NCBI GenBank assembly: GCA_016285575.1
Contig: JAEEQX010000001.1
Span: 1-64,000 of the forward strand
Reading direction: 5' to 3'
DNA: 64,000 bases
DNA from: Lachnospiraceae bacterium
GTDB taxonomy: Bacteria > Bacillota > Clostridia > Lachnospirales > Lachnospiraceae
Within the stretch, counting starts at the first letter, position 1, and each line of letters opens with the position of its first letter. Shown here one piece after another: positions 19,047 through 29,119 of the stretch. The translations under genes were made by a program, and so were the position numbers. Under the pieces are notes generated by a model, which was given only the letters and a program-made list of their open reading frames with translations, searched no databases and was not told the DNA's origin.

Positions 19047-20096
19047 CTATCCTCTTAACCAAAGTATTTCCCATATAACAAGCAATATAAGTGTACATAT
19101 TACCATGCAGATAAATGCTGTTATATACATTAATCTACAGATTCTTTTTATATCATCTCTTTCAATGCTTCTATTATCATCACCGATATATGGCTTACTT
19201 ACGAGCTTACCATAATAATATGCATCACCGGCAAGTCTTACTCTAAGAGCACCTGCGCATACTGACTCTGTCTGTGCAGAGTTGGGGCTCGAATGATTAT
19301 ATCTGTCACGCTTGAATATCTTGATAGCATTCTTAAATGAGTAATTCTTACCACCCAATAGTGATGACAAAATCATTAGAATCGCACTGATTCTTGCAGG
19401 TAGAAAGTTAACGATGTCATCCAATTTTGCAGCTGCTCTTCCAAAGTATAAGTATCTATCATTCTTATAACCCATCATGGAATCCATAGTATTGACTGCC
19501 TTGTAGGCGAATCCAAGTATAGGTCCTCCGATGCAGGTAAAAAGCATTGGGGCAATCACGCCATCTGATGTATTTTCTGCCACAGTTTCAACTGCTGCTT
19601 TTATTACGCCTTCTTCGCTAAGACTCTCTGTATCACGGCCTACAATCATTGACACTGCTTTTCTTGCATCATACAATGTGCCATTATTAAGCGCCTTATA
19701 TACTTTCATACTCTCTACTCGAAGGCTCTTAGTCGCCAAGATAAAGTATGTCATTATTACTTCAACAATAAGACCTAAATATATGTTAATGAAATATGCA
19801 CCGATTACTATAAAAGCGCATACAACAAATGTAAGACCCAATACTATTATTACAGTCAATAATCCTAATGCTATTTTTTTGTTATTATCTTTGCTATTAT
19901 TATTTTCTGTATTCGTATCGTTAGGAACTTCGTTTTTCTTATCACGTAAGAACAGCTTTTCAAGGAGCGCTATTAATGCTCCTATTATTCGTACAGGATG
20001 ATAAAGCCAATGTGGATCTCCAACAATAAGGTCCAAGAAAAAACCTAATACGAAGGCAACTATATGAGATAAAAAATAAAATTTTATATCACTCAT
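19047..20096 (-). CDS. cbiB: Adenosylcobinamide-phosphate synthase
   Basis: Membrane enzyme that attaches aminopropanol phosphate to adenosylcobyric acid. It shows the family signatures FFLDLIVGDPHWLYHPVRIIG (about residues 19-39), VAENTSDGVIAPML near 170, YKAVNTMDSMMGY near 200, and RYNHSSPNSAQTESVCAGAL near 268. Several hydrophobic helices are evident. An acidic/Asn-rich cytoplasmic-type loop at residues 55-75 is unusual. It is coupled to cobD (3 nt spacing). Confidence 0.93.
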   Translation of the reverse strand: MSDIKFYFLSHIVAFVLGFFLDLIVGDPHWLYHPVRIIGALIALLEKLFLRDKKNEVPNDTNTENNNSKDNNKKIALGLLTVIIVLGLTFVVCAFIVIGAYFINIYLGLIVEVIMTYFILATKSLRVESMKVYKALNNGTLYDARKAVSMIVGRDTESLSEEGVIKAAVETVAENTSDGVIAPMLFTCIGGPILGFAYKAVNTMDSMMGYKNDRYLYFGRAAAKLDDIVNFLPARISAILMILSSLLGGKNYSFKNAIKIFKRDRYNHSSPNSAQTESVCAGALRVRLAGDAYYYGKLVSKPYIGDDNRSIERDDIKRICRLMYITAFICMVICTLILLVIWEILWLRG

Positions 20097-20176
20097 TTTT
20101 CAGATAAATCTCTAATATATACAGTTTCTGATATGTATTATTTCTGTTAAGTAAAACAATTAATTATTTAGTTTCT

Positions 20177-20782
20177 TTACAGTTTTGACTTTACTGACAT
20201 GCGGTTCGTATCATAAGAATACACACACACATATCCAAGTCCTGTTGATACCATGCAATCATAATAATTCATGGAAGCATAGATACTTAAGAGCGCCATT
20301 ACAGTTCCACCATGTCCTACTATCGCCATACTCTTAAGACCTTTTTTTGATGCAATCTCAAGCACCTTGGTAAAACCAATCTTTGCTCTTTCACAATGCT
20401 CTGCCTTGCTTTCTCCACCCGGGAATGCATCTTCACCATTGGAATCAATCCATTTTTGATATAAAGGATTATCTTTTAGGTCCTCGTAATTCTTGCCCTC
20501 GAACTCACCAAAATCTGTCTCGTCAAATTCATCGATGATAATCGGATCAAGTGTTGGATATATGATCTTGGCAGTATGGAGTGCTCTAAGCTGCGAACTC
20601 GAAAACAAATAATCTACAGAGGGATAGCGGTCTTCTGCCTTGTTTTTTATAAGTTTTTCAATCCCATCATCTAGAAGATCGTCATTGTTTTTTTTACCAC
20701 AGTATCTCTTTTCCAGATTGTTTTTTGTCATACCATGACGAATCAAAATAATCTCTATTTTATTTTCTGAGGAATCCCGCAT
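20177..20782 (-). CDS. cobC: Alpha-ribazole-5'-phosphate phosphatase (histidine phosphatase)
   Basis: Histidine-phosphatase-superfamily protein with the catalytic LIRHGMT motif (residues 13-19), SSQLRALHTAKI and the second His in VGHGGTV. In this context it should dephosphorylate alpha-ribazole phosphate or the final cobalamin phosphate. The reading frame overlaps the CobU-like gene upstream by 28 nt; a GAGGAT SD precedes the ATG. Phosphoglycerate-mutase-like activity cannot be excluded from sequence alone. Confidence 0.82.
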   Translation of the reverse strand: MRDSSENKIEIILIRHGMTKNNLEKRYCGKKNNDDLLDDGIEKLIKNKAEDRYPSVDYLFSSSQLRALHTAKIIYPTLDPIIIDEFDETDFGEFEGKNYEDLKDNPLYQKWIDSNGEDAFPGGESKAEHCERAKIGFTKVLEIASKKGLKSMAIVGHGGTVMALLSIYASMNYYDCMVSTGLGYVCVYSYDTNRMSVKSKL

Positions 20783-21147
20783 ATAATCCTCTCCACTTCT
20801 TCAGCGTTCTCAGCAAGGCTAATAAGTATTCTGCCTGTTCTTTCTCTATACACTCTCTCAAAAGGATCCATTGGAACAATACCATTTCCAATCTCATCGC
20901 ATATAATGATGCAATCCGGATTCTTTTTCACAAAAGAAGCTATCTCTTCTTCCGGTCTGCCACCTTCTTTTATACGCTTCTTAATAATTCTATGAAGAGT
21001 ATTGATTACAATCTTAGAGCCTGACCTTGATTCCAATTCTTCTTTCGTAGGAAGTTCGTAATCAAATACATTTTTCTCATCGATATTATATTTTTTTATT
21101 ACGTAATCAAGCTTACCCTGTGCGTAACCGCCTATTATCAATTTCAT
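20755..21147 (-). CDS. Reduced CobU-like nucleotide-binding protein
   Basis: A 130-aa protein resembling only parts of CobU (adenosylcobinamide kinase/guanylyltransferase). The start LIIGGYAQGKLDY matches the CobU P-loop but lacks the Ser/Thr after the Lys, and the guanylylation His region (HRxxR) is missing. The C-terminal half keeps the CobU signature seen here as DEIGNGIVPMDPFERVYRERTGR. The full-length CobU at 21947 has the converse pattern. It could be an accessory subunit, a regulatory protein or a decaying copy; intact length and tight packing argue against decay. Confidence 0.7.
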   Translation of the reverse strand: MKLIIGGYAQGKLDYVIKKYNIDEKNVFDYELPTKEELESRSGSKIVINTLHRIIKKRIKEGGRPEEEIASFVKKNPDCIIICDEIGNGIVPMDPFERVYRERTGRILISLAENAEEVERIICGIPQKIK

Positions 21148-21167
21148 ATTTGGCTTAACCCCTTTAC

Positions 21168-21947
21168 TTACCGCTTAACTATCAGTCTTAAAACTGTGCA
21201 TGTTATTGAGATTGCTATCAATGTATTTCTCTCAAGAATCATAAGGAAATATCCTGCGGTATCTCCTGTTACTCCGCCGAATTCTTTTTTAGTTTTTAAG
21301 TAATAATATAACAATGTTAATACCGCTATTATCACTACGGCAGTAGCATAAAAGACATTGATAATTCCCATGACTGCTATGCAAATAAGCGCTTCGATTA
21401 TTACTACAACACTAACCAACACCTTTGACGAATTCTTCGAAAATGTGTTGAGTGTTCCTTCTCTTGCACTCTTAAAGTTAATAGCACATAGACCGCTTAA
21501 ACATCTTGATAATACAAAAGTAATACAAAAGACAAGTATCACATTCGTATTGTGTAATGTTGAAAAGAAACCTATATACAATAACTCGAAAAGGGTTAAC
21601 ATTATTACAGAGAATGCTCCGATATGAGGATCCTTTAGAATCTCAAGTTTCTTTTCTTTGTCACGATATGAATGAAGTGCATCCATCGTATCCATGAATC
21701 CATCCACATGTATTCCGCCCGTTATGATAATGGGAATTGCCGCTGTGATACATATCCTCAAAAACTCCGGTAATTCAAAGTAAATGCACAGATAGTTCCA
21801 GCCATATATCAGTCCACCGATTACTATTCCAATAAGAGGAAAGAAAATGAATACATATTTCATGTCTTCTTCCTTCCATTCACATCTTGGAACAGGAATC
21901 TTCGAATACATCGATAATGCAATTAGAAATGATCTTATTATTCGCAT
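21168..21947 (-). CDS. cobS: Adenosylcobinamide-GDP ribazoletransferase (cobalamin synthase)
   Basis: Integral membrane enzyme that joins adenosylcobinamide-GDP and alpha-ribazole. The signature GGIHVDGFMDTMDALHS (near residue 77) contains the metal-binding Asp residues, and GGVTGDTAGYFLMI near the C-terminus is typical. It has about six hydrophobic helices in 259 aa. It shares its start/stop with cobU (contiguous at 21947). Confidence 0.93.
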   Translation of the reverse strand: MRIIRSFLIALSMYSKIPVPRCEWKEEDMKYVFIFFPLIGIVIGGLIYGWNYLCIYFELPEFLRICITAAIPIIITGGIHVDGFMDTMDALHSYRDKEKKLEILKDPHIGAFSVIMLTLFELLYIGFFSTLHNTNVILVFCITFVLSRCLSGLCAINFKSAREGTLNTFSKNSSKVLVSVVVIIEALICIAVMGIINVFYATAVVIIAVLTLLYYYLKTKKEFGGVTGDTAGYFLMILERNTLIAISITCTVLRLIVKR

Positions 21948-22474
21948 TATTTAATCCTTACTTTTATTCCTACAACTGCTTCATACGCTTCATCAGAAAC
22001 ATCAATTAGTTCTCTGTTTATTTGACCTAACGCCTTGATATAATCACGCGTGGATTCGTCATATTCCGAACCCGATTCGAATATATTGTTGCTGACTATA
22101 ACCAAATTGTCGCATTCCTTTGCTAAAGTCTTAATACCATTAACAACATTGTTCACTGTGTCTTCTATAGATGTAATCTCAGTTCCAAAAAACATTTCAT
22201 TGGCAGTTAGATTGGATACACATTCAAGCAATACATTCTTTTGGGTATCCATTTCTTTTAAAGCATTCTCAATATTACTTGGACACTCAATCGTAACGAA
22301 GTTTTTTTCTCTTCTTTGTTCTCTGTGCTTGGCTACTCTCTCGATGTTTTCTTCATCGTTGCCAACTTTCATCGTAGCAATGTAATACTTCCTAGAACTG
22401 CAAAGAGAACATATAGTATCTTCCGCTATCTTAGATTTTCCACTGGCGCTACCGCCCAATATCAAAATAGTCAT
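21947..22474 (-). CDS. cobU: Adenosylcobinamide kinase / guanylyltransferase
   Basis: Bifunctional enzyme that phosphorylates adenosylcobinamide and transfers GMP. It has the P-loop LILGGSASGKSKIAE (residues 4-18) and the guanylylated His in AKHREQRRE (about 47-55). The usual C-terminal NEVGMGIVP motif is replaced by NNIFESGSEYDE, while a near-canonical copy of it lies in the separate protein at 20755. The chain (175 aa) is of normal length. Confidence 0.88.
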   Translation of the reverse strand: MTILILGGSASGKSKIAEDTICSLCSSRKYYIATMKVGNDEENIERVAKHREQRREKNFVTIECPSNIENALKEMDTQKNVLLECVSNLTANEMFFGTEITSIEDTVNNVVNGIKTLAKECDNLVIVSNNIFESGSEYDESTRDYIKALGQINRELIDVSDEAYEAVVGIKVRIK

Positions 22475-23568
22475 TAATTCATTCTCTCGTATTTATCCAT
22501 CTCAAGATCATCGAATCGTGCTGCGTTATTATATACGCTTAATGCAATATCCAATAGCGAGATGTACATTAATGCTCCTGTGCCTTCTCCAAGCGCCATA
22601 TTGGCATCTATAACTGCATTAAGGCCTAACTCATCAAGTATTAATGAAGAAGCTGTCTCCTTGCCCTTATGCGATGCGAAAAGATATTCCTTAACAGTGG
22701 GGTTTATCTTACAAGCAAGAAGTGCTGCCGCCTGCGTAATAACCCCATCCAAAACAATAGGGATACCGTAAAGCGCACCACCTATACACACACCCGTAAG
22801 AGCTGCTATATCATATCCACCCACACTTTGAAGAACTGTAAATGCATCCGCATTATTTAAGTCATATTTATGTATAGCTTCATCTATAACTCTTATCTTT
22901 TTATTAAGGCCATCATCACTTAATCCTGCGCCTCTTCCTGCAACTTTCTTACCGTCAAGATTAAGTAATGCAGCACATATAGCAGAACTTGTCGTGGTAT
23001 TACCAATACCCATTTCTCCAAGTGCTATTAGCTCATAACCTTTTTCTTGTAATTCATATGCTGCATTGATACCGACAAGTATCGCATCAAGCATCTCTTT
23101 TTCAGTCATTGCTGTTTCCAACAAAAAGTTTCTGCTTGAACGTCTTATCTTTTTATCAATTAGGCCTGCAACTTTTTCATCGCTATCAATACCAACATCA
23201 TATACAAAACAATCAGCCGATATTTCTTTCACCATTGCAGCTGCAGATGACTTTCCGCGAAGTATATTCTTAACTACTTTGAGAGTTACTTCTTTACCGC
23301 TTTGTGATACACCTTCATCGACGATTCCATTATCAGAACTCATGATTACAAGCGCTCTCTTTTTTATCGATATATCAGTGCTTCCTTTTATCGATGCAAT
23401 TCTTGCTATGGAGTCTTCGAATACTCCCAGTCCATCAAGCGGCTTGGCAATCTTATCTATGATTTCCTTCGCTTGTCTATATACATTCTCATCAGGCTTA
23501 TTAACCTTCAAGTCGCTAAAGAATTCTATATCTATACTATTCAATTTTTGCTTCTCTAAGCATTGCAT
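22474..23568 (-). CDS. cobT: Nicotinate-nucleotide:benzimidazole phosphoribosyltransferase
   Basis: Activates the lower-ligand base to its alpha-ribotide. Signatures: [16 protein letters not shown] (near residue 175), [11 protein letters not shown] near 222, and the catalytic Glu in [11 protein letters not shown] near 335. Length (364 aa) is standard. No lower-ligand synthesis gene (bluB, bza) is in the window, so the base made or used cannot be inferred. The frame overlaps cbiP by 32 nt. Confidence 0.93.
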   Translation of the reverse strand: MQCLEKQKLNSIDIEFFSDLKVNKPDENVYRQAKEIIDKIAKPLDGLGVFEDSIARIASIKGSTDISIKKRALVIMSSDNGIVDEGVSQSGKEVTLKVVKNILRGKSSAAAMVKEISADCFVYDVGIDSDEKVAGLIDKKIRRSSRNFLLETAMTEKEMLDAILVGINAAYELQEKGYELIALGEMGIGNTTTSSAICAALLNLDGKKVAGRGAGLSDDGLNKKIRVIDEAIHKYDLNNADAFTVLQSVGGYDIAALTGVCIGGALYGIPIVLDGVITQAAALLACKINPTVKEYLFASHKGKETASSLILDELGLNAVIDANMALGEGTGALMYISLLDIALSVYNNAARFDDLEMDKYERMN

Positions 23569-25006
23569 AGATTTCTCCCATATTGAGATGTTCTCTTAAA
23601 ATATCAGCCATTCGATCATATTCTTGTTCTTTATATGACGAATAATCCATAATGGCATTTTTATCTATCGATACATTTTTCTTTTTAGCAAGTGCATCAA
23701 CTATCGCTGAAGCTATCACCTTTTGATCAAATATGCCATGAATGTACGTACCATATACATTGCCTAATTCGACAACTTCATCATCCTTTTTATCTGATGA
23801 AACCGTCGTCTCTCCTACGTGAATTTCGTATCCCTCATACTCAAGACCTGATACATCTGAAAAGATACCTTCAAGCGAATTGATATGGCCTCTTTTTTGT
23901 GTACGAGTTTTTTCTTTTTGCAAAACCGTATCAATATCCAAAAGTCCAAGTCCTTTGATACTTCCGCCGCACTCTATAGAATCCGGATCGCTGATAGAAT
24001 TGCCAAGCATTTGATATCCTCCGCAGATTCCAAATACAGGCACATTCTCGGACATCTTTTTGACCATCGACTCGATGCCGTTTTCACGCATCCACTTGAG
24101 ATCTCCAATGGTATTCTTACTACCCGGAAGGATAACCATGTCAGCACCTTCAAGATCATCAGGCTTAGTCACATATCTAATCGATACGCCATCAATCTGT
24201 TCAAAAACATTAAAGTCTGTAAAATTGGATATGCGAGGAAATCTAACAACAACAATGTCTATAACGCCACGAGTCTTGTTATCAAATCTGTCAGATAGAG
24301 AATCTTCATCTTCAAGTCTTACATCCATGTAAGGAAGAACACCCGTTACGCTTATGCCGCTTCTTTCTTCTATCATCGTTATACCGGGATCAAGGATGGT
24401 CTTATCACCCCTAAACTTATTGATAATTAGACCTTTTATCCTATCCCTCTCACTGTCCTCCAAAAGCATCACAGTGCCTAAAAGTTGTGCAAATACACCG
24501 CCTCTATCTATATCAGCAACAAGAAGAACAGGTGCATCAACAATCTCTGCCATACCCATGTTGACAATATCGTTATCCTTAAGATTAATCTCTGCGGGGC
24601 TTCCTGCACCCTCTATCACTATAACGTCAGCCATGCTCTCAAGCCTTTTAAATGCTTTTTTGATATCAGGAATAAGCTTAGTTTTATATTCAAAATATTC
24701 TCTGGCTTTCATATTGCCGATTACTTCGCCATTGACTATAACCTGAGATCCCACGGAATCGGTCGGTTTTAAAAGAATGGGATTCATGCATACATCGGGC
24801 TTTATGCCTGCCGCTTCAGCCTGCATAACTTGAGCTCTGCCCATCTCCAAGCCATCTTCAGTTATGTATGAATTAAGCGCCATATTCTGCGACTTGAAAG
24901 GCGCAACCCTTAATCCATCCTGTTTAAATATTCTGCAAAGACCTGCCACGAGAAAGCTCTTACCAACTCCCGACATAGTCCCTTGCACCATTATGACCTT
25001 AGCCAT
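23537..25006 (-). CDS. cbiP: Adenosylcobyric acid synthase
   Basis: Glutamine-dependent amidation of the b, d, e and g side chains of the corrin. N-terminal [18 protein letters not shown] (P-loop), [21 protein letters not shown] and the C-terminal glutaminase nucleophile Cys in [12 protein letters not shown] are diagnostic. Length (489 aa) is normal. It is the first biosynthetic gene after the first transporter set. Confidence 0.95.
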   Translation of the reverse strand: MAKVIMVQGTMSGVGKSFLVAGLCRIFKQDGLRVAPFKSQNMALNSYITEDGLEMGRAQVMQAEAAGIKPDVCMNPILLKPTDSVGSQVIVNGEVIGNMKAREYFEYKTKLIPDIKKAFKRLESMADVIVIEGAGSPAEINLKDNDIVNMGMAEIVDAPVLLVADIDRGGVFAQLLGTVMLLEDSERDRIKGLIINKFRGDKTILDPGITMIEERSGISVTGVLPYMDVRLEDEDSLSDRFDNKTRGVIDIVVVRFPRISNFTDFNVFEQIDGVSIRYVTKPDDLEGADMVILPGSKNTIGDLKWMRENGIESMVKKMSENVPVFGICGGYQMLGNSISDPDSIECGGSIKGLGLLDIDTVLQKEKTRTQKRGHINSLEGIFSDVSGLEYEGYEIHVGETTVSSDKKDDEVVELGNVYGTYIHGIFDQKVIASAIVDALAKKKNVSIDKNAIMDYSSYKEQEYDRMADILREHLNMGEIYAMLREAKIE

Positions 25007-25021
25007 AGTAATCTCCGTTAA

Positions 25022-25795
25022 CTAAAACAACCCAATATTTTTATCCAATGCGAATGATCCAAGACTATCGTTAATACCAAATAATTCGCATATATAATCC
25101 CTATCAAATATCTTGCTTACAGTACCGAATCTGTCGACGTATTCTCCCTTAAGACAGAGAACCTTATCCGATATACTCTTAGCCAATTCAAGTTCATGTA
25201 ACGACATAATAACTGTCAGGTTCTTTTCTTTTTTCATCTTTTCTATTACTGAAAAAAACTCAAGCTTGTATCTGATATCAAGAAACGAAGTCGGCTCATC
25301 AAGAAGTATTATCTGAGGTTCCTGACAGAGAACCTTCGCAAGCAATACTCTTTGTTTTTGACCATCACTTATCTTGGAATAATCCGAATCTTTAAGATCA
25401 TATATTCCGACAGTCTTCATAGTCTCTTCAACAATCTTTTTATCATTCTCTGAAAGTATTCCAAAACGGCCCGTATATGGATATCTGCCGGCCGCAACAA
25501 CTTCCTCGCAGCTCATCATCTCGCCCTTAATCCTGTCAGTAAAAAGAACTGCCATTTTCTTGGATAACTCGCTACTGCTAATGTTTTGCATATCCTTACT
25601 ATCCAAATATATGCATCCACTGATGCTCTCCAATTGCTTGGCAATACTTTTAAGGACTGTGGATTTACCGGCTCCGTTAGGTCCGATAATGGATAAAATC
25701 TCACCCTTATTAACACCTATATCAATGTTCTTGATAAGAGGCTTATTATCATATCCAACTACTAATTCTTTTGTAGAAAAATAAAAAACTGACAT
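25022..25795 (-). CDS. btuD: Corrinoid ABC transporter ATPase (first set)
   Basis: ATPase of a BtuCD/FecCDE-type importer. Walker A IGPNGAGKST, a modified signature ISDGQKQRV (D in place of the second G) and Walker B IILLDEPTSFLD are visible, with an H-loop in SLHELELA. The ATG at 25795 is preferred, with GGA 7 nt upstream; the longer frame would start at TTG at 25807. It follows the permease closely. Confidence 0.87.
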   Translation of the reverse strand: MSVFYFSTKELVVGYDNKPLIKNIDIGVNKGEILSIIGPNGAGKSTVLKSIAKQLESISGCIYLDSKDMQNISSSELSKKMAVLFTDRIKGEMMSCEEVVAAGRYPYTGRFGILSENDKKIVEETMKTVGIYDLKDSDYSKISDGQKQRVLLAKVLCQEPQIILLDEPTSFLDIRYKLEFFSVIEKMKKEKNLTVIMSLHELELAKSISDKVLCLKGEYVDRFGTVSKIFDRDYICELFGINDSLGSFALDKNIGLF

Positions 25796-25809
25796 ATCTA
25801 ATTCCAAAT

Positions 25810-26832
25810 TTAATCCATTGTTTTCTTCTTTTTATCAAGAAGAATAATGATAACTACAGGTGCACCAAATACCGCCGTAACTGTGCTTATATTAAGTTCT
25901 GTCGGCGATAGTATATTTCTTGCCAATAGATCACAAAACAGGCAGAATACACTTCCACCTAAAAAGCTAGCCGGTATCATAATGATTGGTCTATTGGTAT
26001 TGAAAAGTTTTCTGATAAGATGCGGAACTGCTATACCCACAAACGATATAGGACCTGCAAATGCAACAATACAAGCTGACAGAATGCTTGATAATATTAC
26101 TATGCCAACACGTAAAGCTTTGATATTTACACCCATGGATGACGCATGTGAATCACCTATGATGTAAGCATCAAGAGGTTTTGATAAGAACAATACAACT
26201 ATGAATGATACAAAAACCATTACTGTCATTATCTCTACATTGCTCCAGGTAATGCCTGAAAAGCTGCCTCTTGACCAGTTATGAAGATTAACTATATCTG
26301 CATCCGATGCGAATGTTACAACTAATTCTGTAATAGCAGAACAGATGTATCCAATCATTACACCGCACACAACAAGCATTGACATTGATTTAATTCTCTT
26401 GGTTAAAAGCAGAACGAATCCAAGTGATATTAATGAACCTACAAACGCTGATACAACAAGTGTCAGACTATTGCTTTTTAATGAATTGGACATTAAGAAT
26501 ACCATCGTAAGCGCAACGCACATCTTAGCACCTGATGATATACCTAAAACAAAAGGTCCTGCTATGGGATTACGAAAGAATGTCTGAAGTAAATATCCAG
26601 ATAGTGCCAGAGCACCGCCAAGTATAATAACAGCTACACTTCTGGGTAATCTGATATTCCATATAATTGTTGATACGGTGGGATCCGTTGAATTCGAAAA
26701 CAGAGATTTAACAATCTGCGATATGTCAATCCTCACGCTTCCTATCGCAACATTAAGCAAAAAGAATATAAAGATACCGATTATCAGTATCCAAAATGCA
26801 ACTATACATCTGATTGTTTTCTTCTTACTCAT
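25810..26832 (-). CDS. btuC: FecCD-family corrinoid ABC permease (first set)
   Basis: Polytopic permease with IRLPRSVAVIILGGALALSG (near residue 60), NPIAGPFVLGISSGAK near 90, ISFVGIAVPHLIRKL near 268 and ELNISTVTAVFGAPVVIIIL at the C-terminus. It is only distantly similar to the second permease (7554), so the two sets are not a recent duplication. It lies 66 nt after btuF. Confidence 0.88.
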   Translation of the reverse strand: MSKKKTIRCIVAFWILIIGIFIFFLLNVAIGSVRIDISQIVKSLFSNSTDPTVSTIIWNIRLPRSVAVIILGGALALSGYLLQTFFRNPIAGPFVLGISSGAKMCVALTMVFLMSNSLKSNSLTLVVSAFVGSLISLGFVLLLTKRIKSMSMLVVCGVMIGYICSAITELVVTFASDADIVNLHNWSRGSFSGITWSNVEIMTVMVFVSFIVVLFLSKPLDAYIIGDSHASSMGVNIKALRVGIVILSSILSACIVAFAGPISFVGIAVPHLIRKLFNTNRPIIMIPASFLGGSVFCLFCDLLARNILSPTELNISTVTAVFGAPVVIIILLDKKKKTMD

Positions 26833-26898
26833 ATGAATTATCGATTGCCCTCAGCCGTTAATTATCTTCGATTTTTCTGTTTTTCCGACTTATCTTTT

Positions 26899-28110
26899 TT
26901 ATTGAAGTCTGAATAGGTAATGAAGATTATCTTCTTTACCATTCAATACATTATTGATATCTTCAATCATGTATCCGACAGAGAGTGACTGTTGATACAT
27001 ATCATTGGTAGTACACCAAACATTACCTTCTTTTACCGCCTTAAAATCCTTAAGCAATTCACTCTTGGCGAATAGTTCTTCGAGACTCTCAACTCCGCCG
27101 TCAACTGAGCTATTGTATATAATGATGTCAGCATCCTTGGCATCAGCATAGAATTGCTCAATAGACATGTTGGAATCTTCGCCTTCGAGGTTATCGTAGA
27201 TATACTTACCGCCTGCAAGTTCAATCATCTTGGGAATATAATCCGATGTTTTTCTTGCCTGAATCAGATTGTTGGAAGTTATATAAAAATATGCGACGGT
27301 TTTATCCGTTGCTTCTAAACTTTCAACAGAATCTACTATCTCTCTTTGCTCATCAAATATATTTGCAGCCAGTGCATCTTCGCCAAGTAATGCTCCAAAA
27401 AACTTAACCCATTCAACTCTTCCAAGAGGATGATCTTCATAGTTGGAATACTCTACCATAACAGGAATTCCAAATCCCTCGAACTTTTCCTTAACTTCGG
27501 GAGAATGAAATATCATTGTATTCTCAACTATCAATGAACAATTCCCTGATACTATCATTTCGTAATCAGGCTTGGAATACTTGCCTGCATATAGCATATC
27601 TCCTCTTTGCATAGCATCGGCTGCTTCTTTTATATACCAATCTTCCTGCTTTTTTCCTGAATACTTAATAGCATCTATTCCATCAAGAGAAGCGAACATA
27701 TCCATAACAGCTGACGCAACGATATACATGTTCTCAACCGGCCTTACAATTACAAACACGTCCTCGTCAACATCTTTTGGTTCTTCCTTACCCTCAGGTA
27801 CAATGAGAAATCTCGCATTGTCTTCTGTCGTCATAAGAAGCACATATCCGTCTTCATAGTAAAACACTCTAAACTTTTTTGCATAGTCTCTACCAAGTTC
27901 TCCTGTATAAACAAGAGACTCGGATATATCTGCTTCTTGAGGCATTGTTGCTACTTGAATGCCGTTCGATGTACCACTATTCTCAATGCTCTCTACATAC
28001 GAATTATTATCGCTATAAATAACAGAAGAAGGACTGCCGCACCCCGAAAAGCCCGACAGCCCAATCATAACAATACTAGCTATAGCAATAATCTTAGTTC
28101 TTATATGCAT
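26899..28110 (-). CDS. btuF: Corrinoid-binding lipoprotein (first set)
   Basis: TroA/BtuF-type extracytoplasmic binding protein. Lipobox FSGC near residue 24; binding-lobe segments VENMYIVASAVMDMFASL, PVMVEYSNYEDHPLGRVEWVKFFGALLGED and ADIIIYNSSVDG are typical of ferric-siderophore/B12 binding proteins. The position directly after cbiK and the NEAT-like lipoprotein indicates that a tetrapyrrole or corrinoid is handed along this surface set. Confidence 0.83.
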   Translation of the reverse strand: MHIRTKIIAIASIVMIGLSGFSGCGSPSSVIYSDNNSYVESIENSGTSNGIQVATMPQEADISESLVYTGELGRDYAKKFRVFYYEDGYVLLMTTEDNARFLIVPEGKEEPKDVDEDVFVIVRPVENMYIVASAVMDMFASLDGIDAIKYSGKKQEDWYIKEAADAMQRGDMLYAGKYSKPDYEMIVSGNCSLIVENTMIFHSPEVKEKFEGFGIPVMVEYSNYEDHPLGRVEWVKFFGALLGEDALAANIFDEQREIVDSVESLEATDKTVAYFYITSNNLIQARKTSDYIPKMIELAGGKYIYDNLEGEDSNMSIEQFYADAKDADIIIYNSSVDGGVESLEELFAKSELLKDFKAVKEGNVWCTTNDMYQQSLSVGYMIEDINNVLNGKEDNLHYLFRLQ

Positions 28111-28133
28111 ACTTACACCTCATGTTTTGTATG

Positions 28134-29051
28134 CTATTTTGCCTCCTTAAGAGAATCAGAATTAAATGTAATCTTGTATTCAATCTCATGGGGCTTACTC
28201 ATCGCTACGGTATCGGCAATTACATCTACGGATCCTTCAAGCGACTTAACCGGTATCTCAAATACGGAGTTTCCTTCTTCATTAACGGGAAGATATTTAA
28301 CTCCGTCGACAATCATATAATCATAGTTGGGACTGTTCCACTCTACTATAAGTACATAACCATCATCAGTCTTTTTAACTGCACTGGGAGATGATATGGT
28401 AGCTTTGCCCGTACCGCCTTCCAATGTAACTTCTATTGTATAATCCCCTTTTAATGCACTTCCATCATTGCTTTCTTTATCTGAATCATCAGAATTCGAA
28501 GCATCCTTTTTTACAGGATTAGAAACGCTTACTTTATGGTCATACCATTTCCCCTTGGTACCTATAAGCGCTACATCAAATTCATCATCTAGATAAGGCA
28601 CAGGAATATCGAAACCATGAACCTCTTCAGTAGTTCCATCTTTATAATCAATGGTATCTACAGTAGGCTCAAGTAAAGTAGCTCCATCTTTTGCTGCATC
28701 CTCTGCCAATCCTGAGTACAGATTAAGAATTGATTTTGACGGAAGAGAGATGTGAATGGTCATCTTACCATCTGATACAGTAAGTTTCCCTTTCCCATCG
28801 CACATCTCATTTACATGAAACATACTGCTATCCGTATTGAAATCAGCCAGATAAACACCATCTTCCAGTTCACATATATATGTATTGCTTTCCTCATTAT
28901 CCCCTTCTTCGACAAATGAATCGGAATCGGTAAGTTTAGCTTCATTGACTATATTATCGATTGGAACAGTAGGTTCTATGTTGTTATCACAGCCCAAAAG
29001 CAGGGACATCGAAAATAAAATCCCTATCATATATATAAATTTTTTATTCAT
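28134..29051 (-). CDS. NEAT/Shp-like tetrapyrrole-binding surface lipoprotein
   Basis: A 305-aa lipoprotein (lipobox LLGC, Cys21) with two similar beta-sandwich-like modules: about 64-180 (DGVYLADFN..., ending VALIGTKGKWYDHKV) and about 202-297 (YTIEVTLEGGTGKATISS, WNSPNYDYMIVDGVKYLP, FEIPVKSLEGSVDVIADTVAMSKPHEIEYKITF). The second module matches the pattern of iron-transport-associated (NEAT/Shp-like) haem-binding domains, including the YDYMIVDG segment. An Asp/Ser linker lies at 183-198. Encoded between cbiK and btuF, it probably captures corrinoids or their precursors at the surface. Haem is the alternative ligand. Confidence 0.72.
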   Translation of the reverse strand: MNKKFIYMIGILFSMSLLLGCDNNIEPTVPIDNIVNEAKLTDSDSFVEEGDNEESNTYICELEDGVYLADFNTDSSMFHVNEMCDGKGKLTVSDGKMTIHISLPSKSILNLYSGLAEDAAKDGATLLEPTVDTIDYKDGTTEEVHGFDIPVPYLDDEFDVALIGTKGKWYDHKVSVSNPVKKDASNSDDSDKESNDGSALKGDYTIEVTLEGGTGKATISSPSAVKKTDDGYVLIVEWNSPNYDYMIVDGVKYLPVNEEGNSVFEIPVKSLEGSVDVIADTVAMSKPHEIEYKITFNSDSLKEAK

Positions 29052-29119
29052 AATCTCTGTCCCTGCCCTTCGACTAATATTTCTTTATAATCCGTAATCA
29101 ATTAAAATGTTATGAATTA

